Positions 37,531-50,542 of a stretch of 64,000 bases of DNA are shown in pieces. Source of the DNA: Rotaria sordida (lineage: Eukaryota; Rotifera; Eurotatoria; Philodinida; Philodinidae); assembly GCA_905250125.1 (NCBI GenBank), contig CAJNOL010000592.1:56077-120076 (forward strand). The letters run 5' to 3'. The notes under the pieces were generated by a model that saw only the letters and a program-made list of their open reading frames with translations, was not told the origin of the DNA and searched no databases. The position numbers were made by a program, and so were the translations under genes. The first letter of the stretch is position 1, and every line of letters starts with the position of its first letter.

Positions 37531-39521
37531 AGTAAACAACACTCAATATAAAAAAAATATCATTGACTCATTTAGATTTTCATGTACGAAATATAAGAAA
37601 TCATGAAGCATAAACAACAATATTATACGTGGCTATACGGTCGAGTGAGCAATAAACAACATTCTTTGCAATAATGTATATTTTTTTCTAAATATATATC
37701 TAACAGGTATGTCAGAAAAAATAAGCCTCTAGGTGTTTTTCGAATATCTCTCTTAAATTACGACGTTAATACTTGAATTTCTTCTCAAAAGACAGCCTAT
37801 GCAATTCTCTAAAACAAAAAACTTTAAGAATAGAGCTCTTCCAACGTTATACTTGGTCAATCCTACAATACTCCAAAATAACTCACTTTCAAATGCGTAT
37901 TTTTATAAAACTACTGATTTCACTTCTTCTAACAAAACAGATACAAGAAAAAACAAAACTTTGCAACATTCTACTCGTATATCGAAATGATAGAGAAAAT
38001 ATATTCCTTCAACTGAGTCATCAATCTAAATATGAAATAATTTTTTGATTCAAGATAACAAAATTAAAATTATGATGAATCTTAATAAAAGATTCTCAGA
38101 ACACAAATAGAGAGACGCAAAAGAAAAGTTCTTATTCAGATCGATTTACAATATGTCAAAAAAAAAGTATTCGCTGAACCAATAGAACTTTTTATAGACT
38201 ACAAAATAGTCAATATGAAAACAAGTGCTTTGAAAATAGGCCATTTTGAAGCATTGTAGCATCCACCGAATATTATACTTCTATAGCTGTTCGTTGGAAG
38301 ATCTTTTTTCATAAGATTTACTGGACCATTGCATAAGCTATCTTTTGAGAAAAGGACTCAAGTATATACATAGCAATTTTAGAGAAATATTCTCGAAATA
38401 TTGAGAGGCTCGCTTATTTTAGTAATACTAGTTAGATCAACATAATTTGTTTATTAATTATCAATTGATCACGAATATCATTTGATAAATGATTTATAAG
38501 ATTGATTAGATATAATCTGTATATTCGGAAAATCGATTATTTCATTTATTTGTTCTTTCATATTATTTTCAATAATCAGGTTCTTCGTTTTTTTTTTATA
38601 TGTCTAATTTTAAGTTTATTATGTTTTTGTAGAATGAAATAAATAATCTTAGATTACTCCTATAAATATAAATAAAACTCTTTTTATCGATATTAAACTG
38701 AGTGAATTAATTCATTTTCGAAACAATAATTATACTCTATGATGAAGTCTTCTATAGTCACAGAACGATTACTAGATCCTTTTCGTTTACTCATAAGATT
38801 TTCAATCATCTTTACTTGCACTTCTGAACAACTTTCAATTAAAAACTAGTTTTTCATTTTTTTTTGCTGAACCAATCGAGTACTTCTGTGATTTTCTGTC
38901 AAATTTCTTTATTCAAATAATACTGATAACGAATTTTTTTTATATAGATGATTGTATTTCATTTCCTTATTCAATAAAAAAAAACATTGTCGTTCTGATA
39001 GACCATTATTTCGACCAGTTCATACATATACATCATTGCAACATATAGCATAATCACCCATTTAATTTAAATCAGACAAAAACTGCCGATAAACCCTCGA
39101 TTCTTATGAATACCGCAATGTATCAGCGATTATCCGAAAAAACATGTAACATCGGCAGACATGATAATTTCACTCTGATGCAAAAAAATAAAATAATAAC
39201 TATGTTCATACAGTGTCGCATTATAACTAAAGGTCAACAAATAATTTTAATCAAAATAAAAAAACATGTTCCAATAATGAAATGTAGTATTTTGAAGACA
39301 ATGTTGAGTTGCTAGAGCGTAATACATTCAAATAATATGCTTTTTATTTTGATATACAATCGAAATCTTGATGAATGATTCTGTTGTTACATAGTAAGAA
39401 GAAAAATTTCTGATTAACAAAAGTTTTTATTAGATAACAACTAATGATACAATATAATAACTATTAATCCATTAATATGGATTCACCATGTTGGTTTTTA
39501 TTTTTGAAAATATAGAATTGT
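37531..39521. other. Intergenic region, nothing recognised
   Basis: The frames at 37773-38048 and 39106-39315 have low-complexity composition and no family features. Region holds the upstream sequence of the 271-aa gene and the 3' flank of the FASTK-family gene. Confidence 0.5.
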
Positions 39522-42500
39522 CTATTGATTTTGCTTAAACAATTTGTTATTCAAATAACGAAAACGACTTGCAGATGATTCGATTGTTGCTAATTCGTAA
39601 TAGGGAAGCTAATGAAAAAAAAACAAAAAGAACTTTTCTATAAATAATTATATATATGCAAATCAACGCTTACAATAACAAGTCGATAACCGAGTTTTTT
39701 CAAATGACGAAATGAAATTTCAACTGAACCAACATAATGAGTTGTATTATGACAATAATGATTCGGTGTTGTTACTTGAATTGCTACTCTACATTCAAAA
39801 AACAAATAAACAAAAGAAATTTTATTAATTTAATTCATAAATCAAGATTATTATTAACCGTTCACATCCATCAGGAATATCAAGTTCTTTATTTCCATTA
39901 ATATTCTTCATTAAATCATATTGATCACATGGAACTGGTTGACAATTATCTAATCGTAGAATACATTCAAAATCTAGAATAATACTCAATCAAGAATAAT
40001 ATAATATATTAAAAAACTAAAACAAAATTCATACCAATTTCATGAAAATATGGAGAAAGTGTATGAGTTTGAAGATATTTTTTGCCACCAAGCATTGTTG
40101 TCAAATTTGATTCAATATAATCAAATGTAGTATTTCGAATCATCCAATGACGACGCATATCTATACAAATATTAAAAAAAAAAGTTAAATTTTTTTGTTT
40201 TCGAAATCTTGCTTTTATATTATTTAATTAAAAAAGAAAATAATATATCAATTATATTAAAGGATATATAGTTTATTTTTTGTTTAGAATCTTATATCAC
40301 TATAAATTGTCTACGACAATCGATGTTCAAATTCTCGCAATTCATATTACTTTTAATTGGTATATTAAAACTACGAAAAAAATCAATTTAATATGTCTGT
40401 ATAGCAGAGTTTAAGTGCTACATATATATATTCATATTTAATACAAGAAATGCTTGAATATAAAATACAGTGGATAAGTAGAAATTGAAGTACTAATAAA
40501 GAAAGATCCCTAACTGATCCATGCCATTTTCAATGATATTTTGTCGATATGCTGGGAACATTGTTTCAAGAAAAAGCCTTAGAGAGTTTGAGCTTACTTC
40601 GAAGATTATGATTATTTTACTGATTTTTCTCCACCTACCACAAGGTATATACAGAAAAATTGAACAACAGAATGTCAAGCTGAAATTTTGCTCATATGTA
40701 GTTCTCATGATCATTGGAACTACATCTGAGTAACATTTCAGATCGAAATTCTGTTGTTCAGTTTTTCTGCATATATCTTATGTTATGTAAAAAAAAAGCA
40801 GTAAAATGGTCATAACCTTCGAAAGTGAGCTCTATCAGCCCAAACCCTCTTAGAACTTTTCCTAGAATAGAGTCGCCAAGTGTTACTCTAATTCGTAATG
40901 AACTAGATGTAGTGTATTTAGTTGTTATCCTATGAGTTTAGTATTTGATAAAGAAACAAATTCATAATATATTAAAAACAAAACATATGATAATGTATAA
41001 TCTGATGGATTAGTAGAGGCAATGTTGACGCCTACTCAAGCAGTAAAACATATCAGTTCATTATCCGATGCATTAAACGATATAGCGAGTGATACAAAAC
41101 AATAGAAAAAGAAACTATTAAACACTATTATGATCATTATAGTATAACACGTAGACAAGATGTGTATATAGATCATCTATTTCCATGAAATTATTATTAT
41201 TCCTAATAAACTTATAACAACAATGTCATGCTATCATTTTTTTTGCTAGTACTCTAATTTCTATTTATCCAATGTGTTTTATTGTCGAGTAAGATAAAAA
41301 TTGTTATCGATTCAAAGTTATCGGATGCCTCCCAGGAAGAGGTATTGGAGTCTCCAGGATTAAAGATTTCTTTTTACAGATATTGGGTGTTGCTTGAGTT
41401 GCCTACTTGTTTCGATTTCATTTAATCTCCTTTTGATCGAGTAAAAACACAAAGATCCTTCGATCATCCTAAAAAATACATATTTTTTTGATGGTTTTGT
41501 TAACCGACACTTTTTTATAAACCCTGACAAAAACTAGCGGTACATCATATTTAAAAATTATGAAAAAACTCATTTTTCAAAAAAAATTGAAATCATGTGT
41601 AGGTTTTCACGTTATTCAATGAAAATGTTTAATCTTTTCCAACTTTTATAGTTATATATTTATTCGTAAGATATGTCTAGTAGATAGAGAATATTTCCAA
41701 GTGTATATAGAGTAGAAAAAAACTAAAATTTTTCCGTTAGCAGAAGAGAGGTGATCTTTTAAGCTCTCCTATAGAAACATGTAATTATATTAAATAAATA
41801 TTTGTATAGTTTTAATTATGGATATAATGGTAACGATAGTCACCCGTCTAAGATAGAGCATTGCACTTATGCAGTAATGTTGAAGACAGTGAACGCATGA
41901 TAAAACTATGATGATCTTAGACTTATTTCGAATTTTTCAGTCGAAGAAGACCTATGTCAAGAAAATAGCCTTCGCGATCGAAAACATCCAAAACCACGAT
42001 CATTTTACCATGCATTGAACATCTTCTCCATTAGTCTATCTGTACATAAGGCCGAAGTATCATTACCATTGGATTCCTCATTCTAATACACAACTTCAAA
42101 ATAAAAATTTCCTGTGAGAATTTTGACGTCGATTGTAACAAAAAAAAAAAAAAAAAGAAGAAATCAATATCTATTAAATTACCTGGTAAAGCAATTTCTA
42201 ATCCAAATCGATCATTAAACCAAGGAATGTTTAATTGTGGATGATCAATACACACAATTTGATTTAAACGAAATAATGGTTGACCAAGTTGAATAGAATT
42301 TTTTTTTAATGATAGATGATCAACACTACCAAGAAATGATAATGAAAAAATATCATTTAATAATTTTTCATCTAATTGATTTAATAAACCAGTACTTGTC
42401 ATAGCTAACCATAACATATCAATTGGACGTATTTCATCTTCATTCTCATAAAGATGACGAGATAATGAACATAAATCATTTATTTGTTCGGGTTTATAAT

Positions 42501-45500
42501 TAATTTTATATAAACAACGAAAAAAAGTTGCAATTAATCTTAATGATGTTGCTTGTGTATCAATTAATGTTGAACACATTGAATCAAGTAATGTTGTATA
42601 AAAACGTGTTGTATGAGAAAATAATAATGATAAATTATTTACATCACGTAAACTTAATAATGTTTGATTATCAAATGAATTTAAACGTTCAAAAAATGGT
42701 TCTAATAATGGTGTATCAATATTATAACGTGATGATGTTATATGACTTAAAAAATTTACTAAATGACTAAATGGATATATTGATAAATTTGATAAATGTT
42801 CCATTTTATGTTGAACAATTATTTCATGTAATTGTTTTATTTGACGTTGAAATGTTATATTAGCTGCATCGGATGTTGCTAATAATGCTGCATTATAATA
42901 TCCTTAAAAGTAAATTAATTGAATTTGCAATATATCACAAATAGACAAAAGAGAAAACTACGTTTTCGTTTTGTTCGAATCAAATTAAACATTTAAGAAA
43001 GAAAATATTAGAAACTAAATTTTTCAGAGTATTACAGGAAAATGTTTTTTTCTTTTTAACTTATATACAATAATAATGAATAATTTTCAGTTCTAGACTA
43101 ATAAAATTTCTATGAAGCTTGGCATTGTAACTTCAACTTCCTTTCAAATGGAACTGCAACTAAAATTGGAAATAAAGAAAAAGATTAATTTCGGTTCGCG
43201 TTAAATCATAAGCTTTCAAAGTTTGTTTTATGTTGAAAAATAAGTATATTACATCGTTTACATTCAAATCAAATTTTATGTAGGAACTGAAAAATAAAGA
43301 AACTTAACGTTATATGTATGATCTTAAATGAAGAAATTTGCTTTCAAAACTCTATCTATTCAATTAGAGATATTGTTGTAACTAAATTAATTTGAATCGT
43401 GCATTCCTATCATTCAAAAAGAAATCTCTTATCCGAATATATGATTGATGAGAATAACGATCAAATGTTTTTAGCTTTATGACCCTAATGAACTATGAAT
43501 ATCATGAGAAGAGCTCGAACTCTTAATTTTTACTGCCGAGATATTGCATTTTTACTATACTTTTTAAATGAATATCGAAGCCCCTGAGAAACACCAGGAA
43601 AGCTGATTTTCAAATTTTGACTTGAAATTTTTCATGTAGACTGACCTCATCGAGAATAGTTTTTTTGTGGACGTTTCGGATCATTTCGTTGTTCCTATCC
43701 TAAGATACAGATATGATAAAAACTTGTCTTTTACATTGTTCATATACATCGACGCAGATTTGATGTTCTTACTTCAGGAAAAGAACAAATCAAAAGACCT
43801 GAAAGTTTCACAATAAACTATTGCCGTTATGATCTGTGTCTATGCAAAGTTTCAATTCGTAATTTGAACATGAGTTTTCCTTGTGTTTCTGATGGGAAAC
43901 ACGACATTGACTCAAAAATACCTTAAAAATGCAGTATGTCACCAACAATAAGCTAAGAGTTTGAACTATTTTCAGAGTATTCATAGTTCATTAGGATCTA
44001 CTCGATGCACATAGTCCAGACTTCAAAATGATTAATTAGTTAAATAAATTTCCTCGTAAGAGAATATGAACTCATTTTATGCTTTGATTGACACATAGAA
44101 GTTTTACTGAAATTTCTTTGCAGAAATATAATGTTTCAATAGTATTATATTTCAAACTTATAACGTCAAACCTTACTCTAAATAGACCATCTTGTATAAA
44201 ATATTTTCGAGTTTTTGCATGTAGTATCATTAAGATTTAGATTTTTGAAAATATAGGTTCTTTTGTTTATATAACTTAGCCTAGTTGAGGTGTTGATGTG
44301 AATAAACTTTTCGGTTAAAACTTTGAAATACAATTTTACTGGAAAATTTTAGTGCAATTTCTATATCTGTAGTGAATCGCAACATGAACTCATAACTTCT
44401 GAATAAAGACCGTTCAGTTCAAAATTTTTGAAGCTGAATCCTATGTATACTCCTGATTTCAATGGAATTTTAAAATCTAACTCCGAAAGTCAGTACATAG
44501 ATATAAGATACTTTTCTGCTGATTATTTGTACTCTGTTATTAACACACCATACATATTTCTTCGACAATCTTATAATAATCAAGTCATCATTAGTTGTTA
44601 CTTTTAAAGTATGACTCATTGAATTGGGTTTCGAAATCAATTCAACAGCTCTACCTATTAGATTTTTTCTGATTTATTGATTCTCTATATATGAACCAAA
44701 AGATTTGAATCCTTTGTAAACTATTTCCTTATTAATTTTGAACATAATTCTAGAAAAAATAGTTAATTCTTTATTTTTGTTTTCTTTTCGATCGTCGATT
44801 TTTATCATTGAACTCGAATAAAAAAAATCAAATGAAGATTATTTATTTATTCTAATTCTTACCGGCAAGAAGTGTTCCAGTATCTTTTAAACTTGCTTGA
44901 GATATCATTCTATCAGCATTGATCATAATATTTCTTGGAATAGCAGTTCCACTCAAAGCATATTTTAAATAAAATGTTAAAATTGCTAAATATTGATCAC
45001 GTATAAACCATGTTTCATTTGCATGTGATTTTTTACGTTCAATTTCAGCACGTAAATGCATTATAAAATCAGCACCAGCTGATTCTGATGTATAATAATC
45101 AATATTTTTATTAATATGTTCTGTTAATACATTAAGCATTGGCCAAAAATCACTTTCATCTAAATAAACAACAAAACAAAACAAAAAAAAAAGATGATAT
45201 AACTTAATTTTTCTTTTAAAATTTACATTCTTCACTTGATAATGATATATCTTTTAATTTTTGATGTATATATGCTAATAATTCCCAATCATTACATGTA
45301 TCAGGATTAACATGATGAAATAAAAGACTTATTTCATGTGGATCAAAATTATCTAAACACATATGTAATCTTCTATTTAATCGAAGTTTTAATTTTATTT
45401 TTGAATATCTATATAAAGCACATGTCATATAAAGAGTATCATGATCAACAAGAATATTATTTTGATCAAGTTCATTATTACATCGTATTACAGCTAAATC

Positions 45501-48147
45501 AAATAGATCATTTAATGGACGAAAATGTCTAAAATAAATTTAAATAAAAAATTTTTATTTTTATTTTTTGCTTTTTTTTATGATAAAACACAAGAAAACC
45601 TTTTAGCTGATGTTAATATTAAATAAATATCAAACCATAATATTCGATTTAAATTAAGACTCCAATTTAAAAATGTATGTGGTATCCATCGTTTCATTTG
45701 TATAGGAAACATTCCACCTAATGTTAATAAACGAACAAATGTATCTGGACCTGCAATTGGAGCAAGTTTTTCAATATGTTCATCAATTATATTTGAAACA
45801 ATTGTTAATAACTATTTTATAAAAGACAAAAACAAAAAAAACCTAACGTTCGTTGAATAAATGATCAATAAAGCATACGTGCTTGTGTATCATCAGTTTG
45901 AGTATTTGATAATGGTATTGCCATACCTAAGAGATGCATTATACCAATAGTACATTTCATTGTTGTTGCTGTATGTGAAGATCCAATTACAGATAATAAT
46001 TGACGAAATCTTTCAAGTAATGGTTTATATAATGGAAGAACTAAATATAAAAAATATATCTATATTTAATTTTATTCGTTATTTCATGAACATCTTGTTT
46101 TAGTAGTGACAAAAATCTCTACATCAACCAATCTCAACTACTTTATGTACTGAAAGTCTAAAAATTTGTGTACATATACTTAATAAAAGTCTCTTTGTGA
46201 TAAAGTAATGATGGCGTCACAATGTCAAATGACTTATATTCTAGGTGAAAAAGATGTACACAAATTTTCAGACCTTTAACAAATACAATGACTGAGATCG
46301 GCTTGGACAGAGACTTTTGTTTACTACTGTACACATATAGAAGATAAAATGTATTATTAAACAAAAAGAAAAGTTTGTTAGCGCAGCCTCTTTAAAATTA
46401 AAATTGGGAACGTACATGTCTTCTTTAGTTTCATTGCACTAATATTCAATATACAAAGTGAAAAATGTCTAACAGATGATAATTATTTTTGAACAATAAT
46501 GAATCGTCAGAGAACGTTCTGTCTTATTTATTTGTCTTGTTGAAAATCGGAGAAAATTATTGTCTAATGCATCAGTATTCGAAAGCAATATAAATTGGGT
46601 GTACGCACTGTAAAGTTTTTGTACCGGGAGAAATGCACAAAAATATTGTCGATTTCGACCGATTTTTATATAATAGTCATATTTTGAGACAAGTTGATAA
46701 ATTTATACAGAACTCAAAATTATTTGCTACGTGACAGACATTAGTGTAGAGTTGTAAATCGTAACAACTCTCAATCAATGTGATATGATCATTGGATTTC
46801 ATTAGAAATTCAAGTTCGTACTATGTTGTTGTTGAAAAATAAACAAACTTATATTGCTTTCGAAGGCGGCGGCGGCGGCGGCACAGACTTTTTATCTTTT
46901 GAGATTTTAGTCATTGAATAAGTCATAAGATTAATTCTACTTTTTTGATTATATTTTCAAAATCTTTTCAAGTTCATGTCTTCTCGCAGTCGTACTGCCA
47001 CTATACACATTTGTTATATCTGAAGCAGATCATAACGTATCTCAATAAACTTAGAAACACTGATATTAATTATTCCCGAAAGTTAGAACACTTAATCAGC
47101 TCATGCTTCTATGTTTGCCCATATGACAACAATCCATTACTAGTCATCTATCGTATAAAATCGTTTGCTTGCGCAAAAATTAGAAAGTTCGCTATTGAAA
47201 ATATTGAAAAACATATTCCAGTCATTTAAATTTCAAGAAAGAGTTCGGCATGTTCTAGAATCATCTAAGTCTTGTTGTTAATGCCATTTAACGTCTTTTT
47301 CTATTGTTAAGATGCTGACGGAGGGAAGAGTCAACAACACATCGACTATTATTTTCTTCGAAACTATACGTAAGTTCCATAAAGAAAAGAATAGTAAGAG
47401 CTTAATGGTTATAATAAAAGCTTCGTTATTCTAAACTCATAAAGAAGAAAAACATTTTGAAGATTTATTTCAATTTATTTTTTACAAATAGTATGACCAA
47501 TTTCTCTAAATATTCTTGATTTTTCAAATAATTATTTTAAAATAAAACAACTTACGTAAATGTCGATTTGATTTTTTAACTAATGCAATAAGAAAACGAT
47601 TTAATAAATTTAAATCAAATTTTTCTATATATTCAGTTTGTGCTAATGCTGTAAATAAATGACGTAAAAATGGACTTTCACTTGATGACATACGTATATC
47701 TAATTTAACTAATGATGACATTATATTAACATGATCTTCAAAATTTAATTCAAGTAAACGATGTTCACATAAATGACATAAAAGATCAAATATAGGATGA
47801 TTTAAAAGTTTTTGACGATATTTTTCCATATTTATTGGATGAAAATAAGCACATGAACGTACTATATTACATGCACGAAGTAATGCTGCTGCTATATGTT
47901 GAGCTCGATGTTGAGGTAAATTAGCGCGAACAAGTGGAAATAATATTGACAAAGATGAACATGATTGAATTGATTGCATTAATGAATCATTAACAAATAT
48001 TTTTGTTTTAATAGAATCTTCTTCATCTAATTGACATTGATCATGAGATGTATAAGTATCAGTTAATGTACGAAAGTAAGGTTTTATTGTCCATATATTT
48101 TGTTTTAGACGATGAAGAAATAACGAACGATAACAAATCAAATACAT
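39522..48147 (-). CDS. FASTK/RAP-domain mitochondrial RNA-binding protein
   Basis: Ten exons: 48147-47556, 46040-45883, 45811-45600, 45528-45227, 45159-44863, 42902-42183, 40160-40035, 39973-39859, 39788-39674 and 39608-39522. They give about 907 aa. Relatives (FASTK and FASTKD1-5) bind and process mitochondrial mRNAs. The first 30 residues are rich in Arg, Lys and hydrophobics without acids (MYLICYRSLFLHRLKQ), a likely mitochondrial targeting sequence. Helical repeats follow, then a FAST_1-like region with LNQIVCIDHPQLNIPWFND. A C-terminal RAP domain has RVAIQVTTPNHYC, GSVEISFRHLKKLGYRLV and LPYYELA. All junctions keep phase except exon 2 to 3, which needs a GC-AG intron (CAA followed by gcacgt at about 45882) rather than the nearby GT. 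Three introns are long (1.5-2.0 kb), and two of them hold foldback repeats. Which FASTKD paralogue it matches is unclear. Confidence 0.85.
40569..40863. repeat. ~295-bp imperfect palindrome in a FASTK-gene intron
   Basis: The arms align as reverse complements at roughly 75-85% by eye. Blocks AGAAAAAGCCTTAGAGAGTT, CTTCGAAGATTATG, ATTTTACTG and CAGAAAAATTGAACAACAG pair with their counterparts on the right. The centre is about 40702-40722 (CTCATGATCATTGG). No open frame of note. Confidence 0.75.
42904..44862. other. 2.0 kb intron of the FASTK-family gene
   Basis: Lies between the exons starting at 42902 and ending at 44863. No transposase or strong repeat was recognised in it. Size is far above the usual 50-70 bp of this gene, so an old insertion is likely. 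Confidence 0.55.
46100..46335. repeat. ~235-bp diverged palindrome in FASTK-gene intron 1
   Basis: Best-paired part is GTCTAAAAATTTGTGTACAT (46157-46176) against ATGTACACAAATTTTCAGAC (46254-46273). Weaker pairing extends outward through CCAATCTCAAC/GAGATCGG and AAAAATCTCT/AGAGACTTTTG. An older foldback of the same style as those at 18.6 and 40.6 kb. Confidence 0.6.
46865..46882. repeat. (GGC)6 microsatellite
   Basis: Six perfect GGC triplets in the first intron of the FASTK-family gene, standing out sharply against A/T-rich surroundings. Confidence 0.95.
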
Positions 48148-49106
48148 AGATTAGAATAGATCTTTGTTGTTATCTTTTTTATTGAATATAATTCTAGAAT
48201 ATTTATTAAATATTATCAAAATATTTTTTCATTATAAATTATTATTATGAAGTCTTTACTTCTTAAAGTTATTCTAGAAGAGCAACTGATGTAACAACCA
48301 TTGAAATGGAGTCATTCGTTTCTCCAATATGTCAATAGTATGAATAGATCGATCAGATACACTTGCGTTTGGAATGGTAGTTTCATTACTTCAGTGATCT
48401 TTAAGAGAAGAAAGACTTGACAAAAATTCTTCTGAAGACTTTCAATAAATCTGATGTAGTTCGGCTAAAAGAAAAAACATCGTACAGAGATTAGAATGTT
48501 CTCATTTTGTACAGAACTCTTCGGGCAATCATTACGCGTGACAGAAGAAAAATTTGATAACTAAGTTGTAGACGCAAAAAAAATCTAGAGACTTGATTAT
48601 CTAGAAACAGATATTCATATCACTTGTAATGATGATCGATTACACAATACATTCCTATCATGTATTTTCTTTTATTTGTAGGAAAACATTTTATTATTTT
48701 AAAAAATCTTTATTCCAAACTTATCAATTTAATAATTCATCTTTTTCATAGATGGAACAACACAAAAAAACGAAAGCTTTTTTTTAGTAATTATATTTTC
48801 TCAAACTTTTTCAATTTCATATGAAAGATTAAGAACATCCGGAATAACAGAAAAACATTTATTTTTTTTTTTAGTTTTTATCATAACACAAACATCTTAG
48901 AATATGTGAATAAATCAAAAAAAAACCTAGACATCCTTCCTATTTTTTTCCTCTTCTACATATTTTTTTTGGCTACGGACGAACGACTCGCCTATCATAA
49001 TGATAAATAAATATGTATTTTATGTTGTTATTTTGATTACCATGAATAATTTATTTTTCATTCATGATTATTATTATGAAGTAAATAGAAAATTGTCCTA
49101 GAAAAT
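48148..49106. promoter_or_regulatory. Divergent intergenic region (FASTK-family / 398-aa gene)
   Basis: The two start codons face away from each other across 958 bp, so promoters of both genes must lie here or in unseen 5' exons. The sequence is A/T-rich with poly-T runs. No TATA or initiator can be singled out with confidence. Confidence 0.4.
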
Positions 49107-50475
49107 ATGAGTAAATTTTTTCAACGTGTAAGAAATGTATTCAGAAAAAATGGTTCGTAAGTGAAACATAAATAAAAACAAAAATTATTTTTCTTCTTGC
49201 ATATAACTTTTAGTTCTCAAAATATAACAAATAATACAGCTGAGGATTTCAATGATGAACAAATAAAGGATACTGATACAAGATTAACTTATCGTCAAGT
49301 AAGATAATTTCAATTCAGTTATTAATTATCATTATTATTATTATTTTTCGAAGAATGAAGATTTAGATAGTGTTAGCGATGAAACTGAGAATATAAATAA
49401 TAATAATAATTCATCACAACAAAAAAATCTTAAACAACAAGTAAAATTATTTGTATTTAGTAAATTATGTTTACATCTTTTCTTTTTATTTTTTTCTAAG
49501 CAAAAACAAACAACATCATTAGAGACAGATTCTTCGTCAAATTCATTGAGCCTTCATAATTCTGAACTAAGAAAACGGCCAAATAATTTTCAATCTGGTT
49601 TATCACGTAATAAAAACGTGAATAGGAATATAAATCCTTCAGTAAATAACAATGCTGTTCTGATTAGAAATTCCACTACACAAAAACGCTTATCATCTCA
49701 ATCACAAAATTCTTCTTCTTCTTCTCGTTCACAATCATCTATTAATAATCTTCCTTCTGAACAATTAGCAATACCTTCAAAAAATCAAATTCTTCAATCA
49801 CCTTTACATGATAATTTCTTAACTCCTATGAATCGATATCGACGACCATTTCCAATCAAACCTAATTCAACTCTTGTCGGTTTTTCTCAAAGAAATCCAT
49901 CACATCTACGTTTCAATCAACAATTACAAAATTCATCGTATAATTTTAATAGACCTTTCTTTTCTAATCAATTAAATCGACCTTTTTTCAAAAATCGTTT
50001 ATTACCATTTCAATCACAAAATAAAATTTCTAATTATGAAATTGATTATCCAATTGAAAATGTTTTATTCGATAAAAATATTCCTTCAACAATGGCTATT
50101 AAAATAAATGAAGCTGTCGAATATGATCGTTTTGGTAATACTTATTATAATCGTCATTATGCATATGAACCATCAATTCAACATATTAATATAGGTAATC
50201 GTCAACAAATTGATCGTCATCTTATTGAAAATTCTCGTCCTGAAGGTATGAGATATATACGTGAAATTAATAATAATTATGATTGTTATCCACAAAAAAC
50301 AAATGATAAAATTTTTCAAAGAGAAAATTTCAATAATTTACAATCAATAATTAATGATATACCTCAAGTAAATTATCAAATAATATCTTCTAACGATAAT
50401 TTTAATTGTTATCCAATATCTATAAATCATTTTACGGCATGTGCTTTACCTAATGATCCAATGCGAATTGAATAA
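49107..50475 (+). CDS. Asn/Ser/Gln-rich disordered protein, uncharacterised
   Basis: Four exons (49107-49156, 49214-49298, 49354-49440, 49501-50475) join in phase to 398 aa. The start MSKFFQRVRNVFRKNG is short, basic and amphipathic, possibly membrane-associating. Acidic segments follow (NTAEDFNDEQ, NEDLDSVSDETEN). Long stretches dominated by Asn, Ser, Gln, Arg and Phe make up the rest, with recurring short phrases such as NRPFFSNQLNRPFFKNRLLPF. Family not recognised; prion-like or RNA-binding behaviour would be guesswork. The C-terminal 150 residues are more complex (EYDRFGNTYYN, ENSRPEGMRYI) and may hold a small folded part. Its stop lies 65 bp from the stop of the convergent MsrB gene. Confidence 0.7.
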
Positions 50476-50500
50476 AACAAAAGAGAAAATGCGAGATTCA

Positions 50501-50542
50501 TTTATTTTAATAAAATAAATAAATAAATAAATAAATAAAATT
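50501..50542. terminator. Shared AATAAA-rich convergent 3' region
   Basis: A run of overlapping AATAAA motifs (an AAAT tandem repeat, about 50508-50540) fills the 65-bp gap between the convergent stops at 50475 (+) and 50541 (-). It supplies several potential polyadenylation signals for the plus-strand gene. The minus-strand MsrB transcript must end inside or beyond it. Confidence 0.5.

Noticed and set aside
42031-42182. Extension of the FASTK-family exon into a poly-Phe stretch
   Set aside because: A donor at 42182 and an in-phase acceptor at 40161 give the expected family sequence; the poly-Phe comes from an intronic poly-A run.
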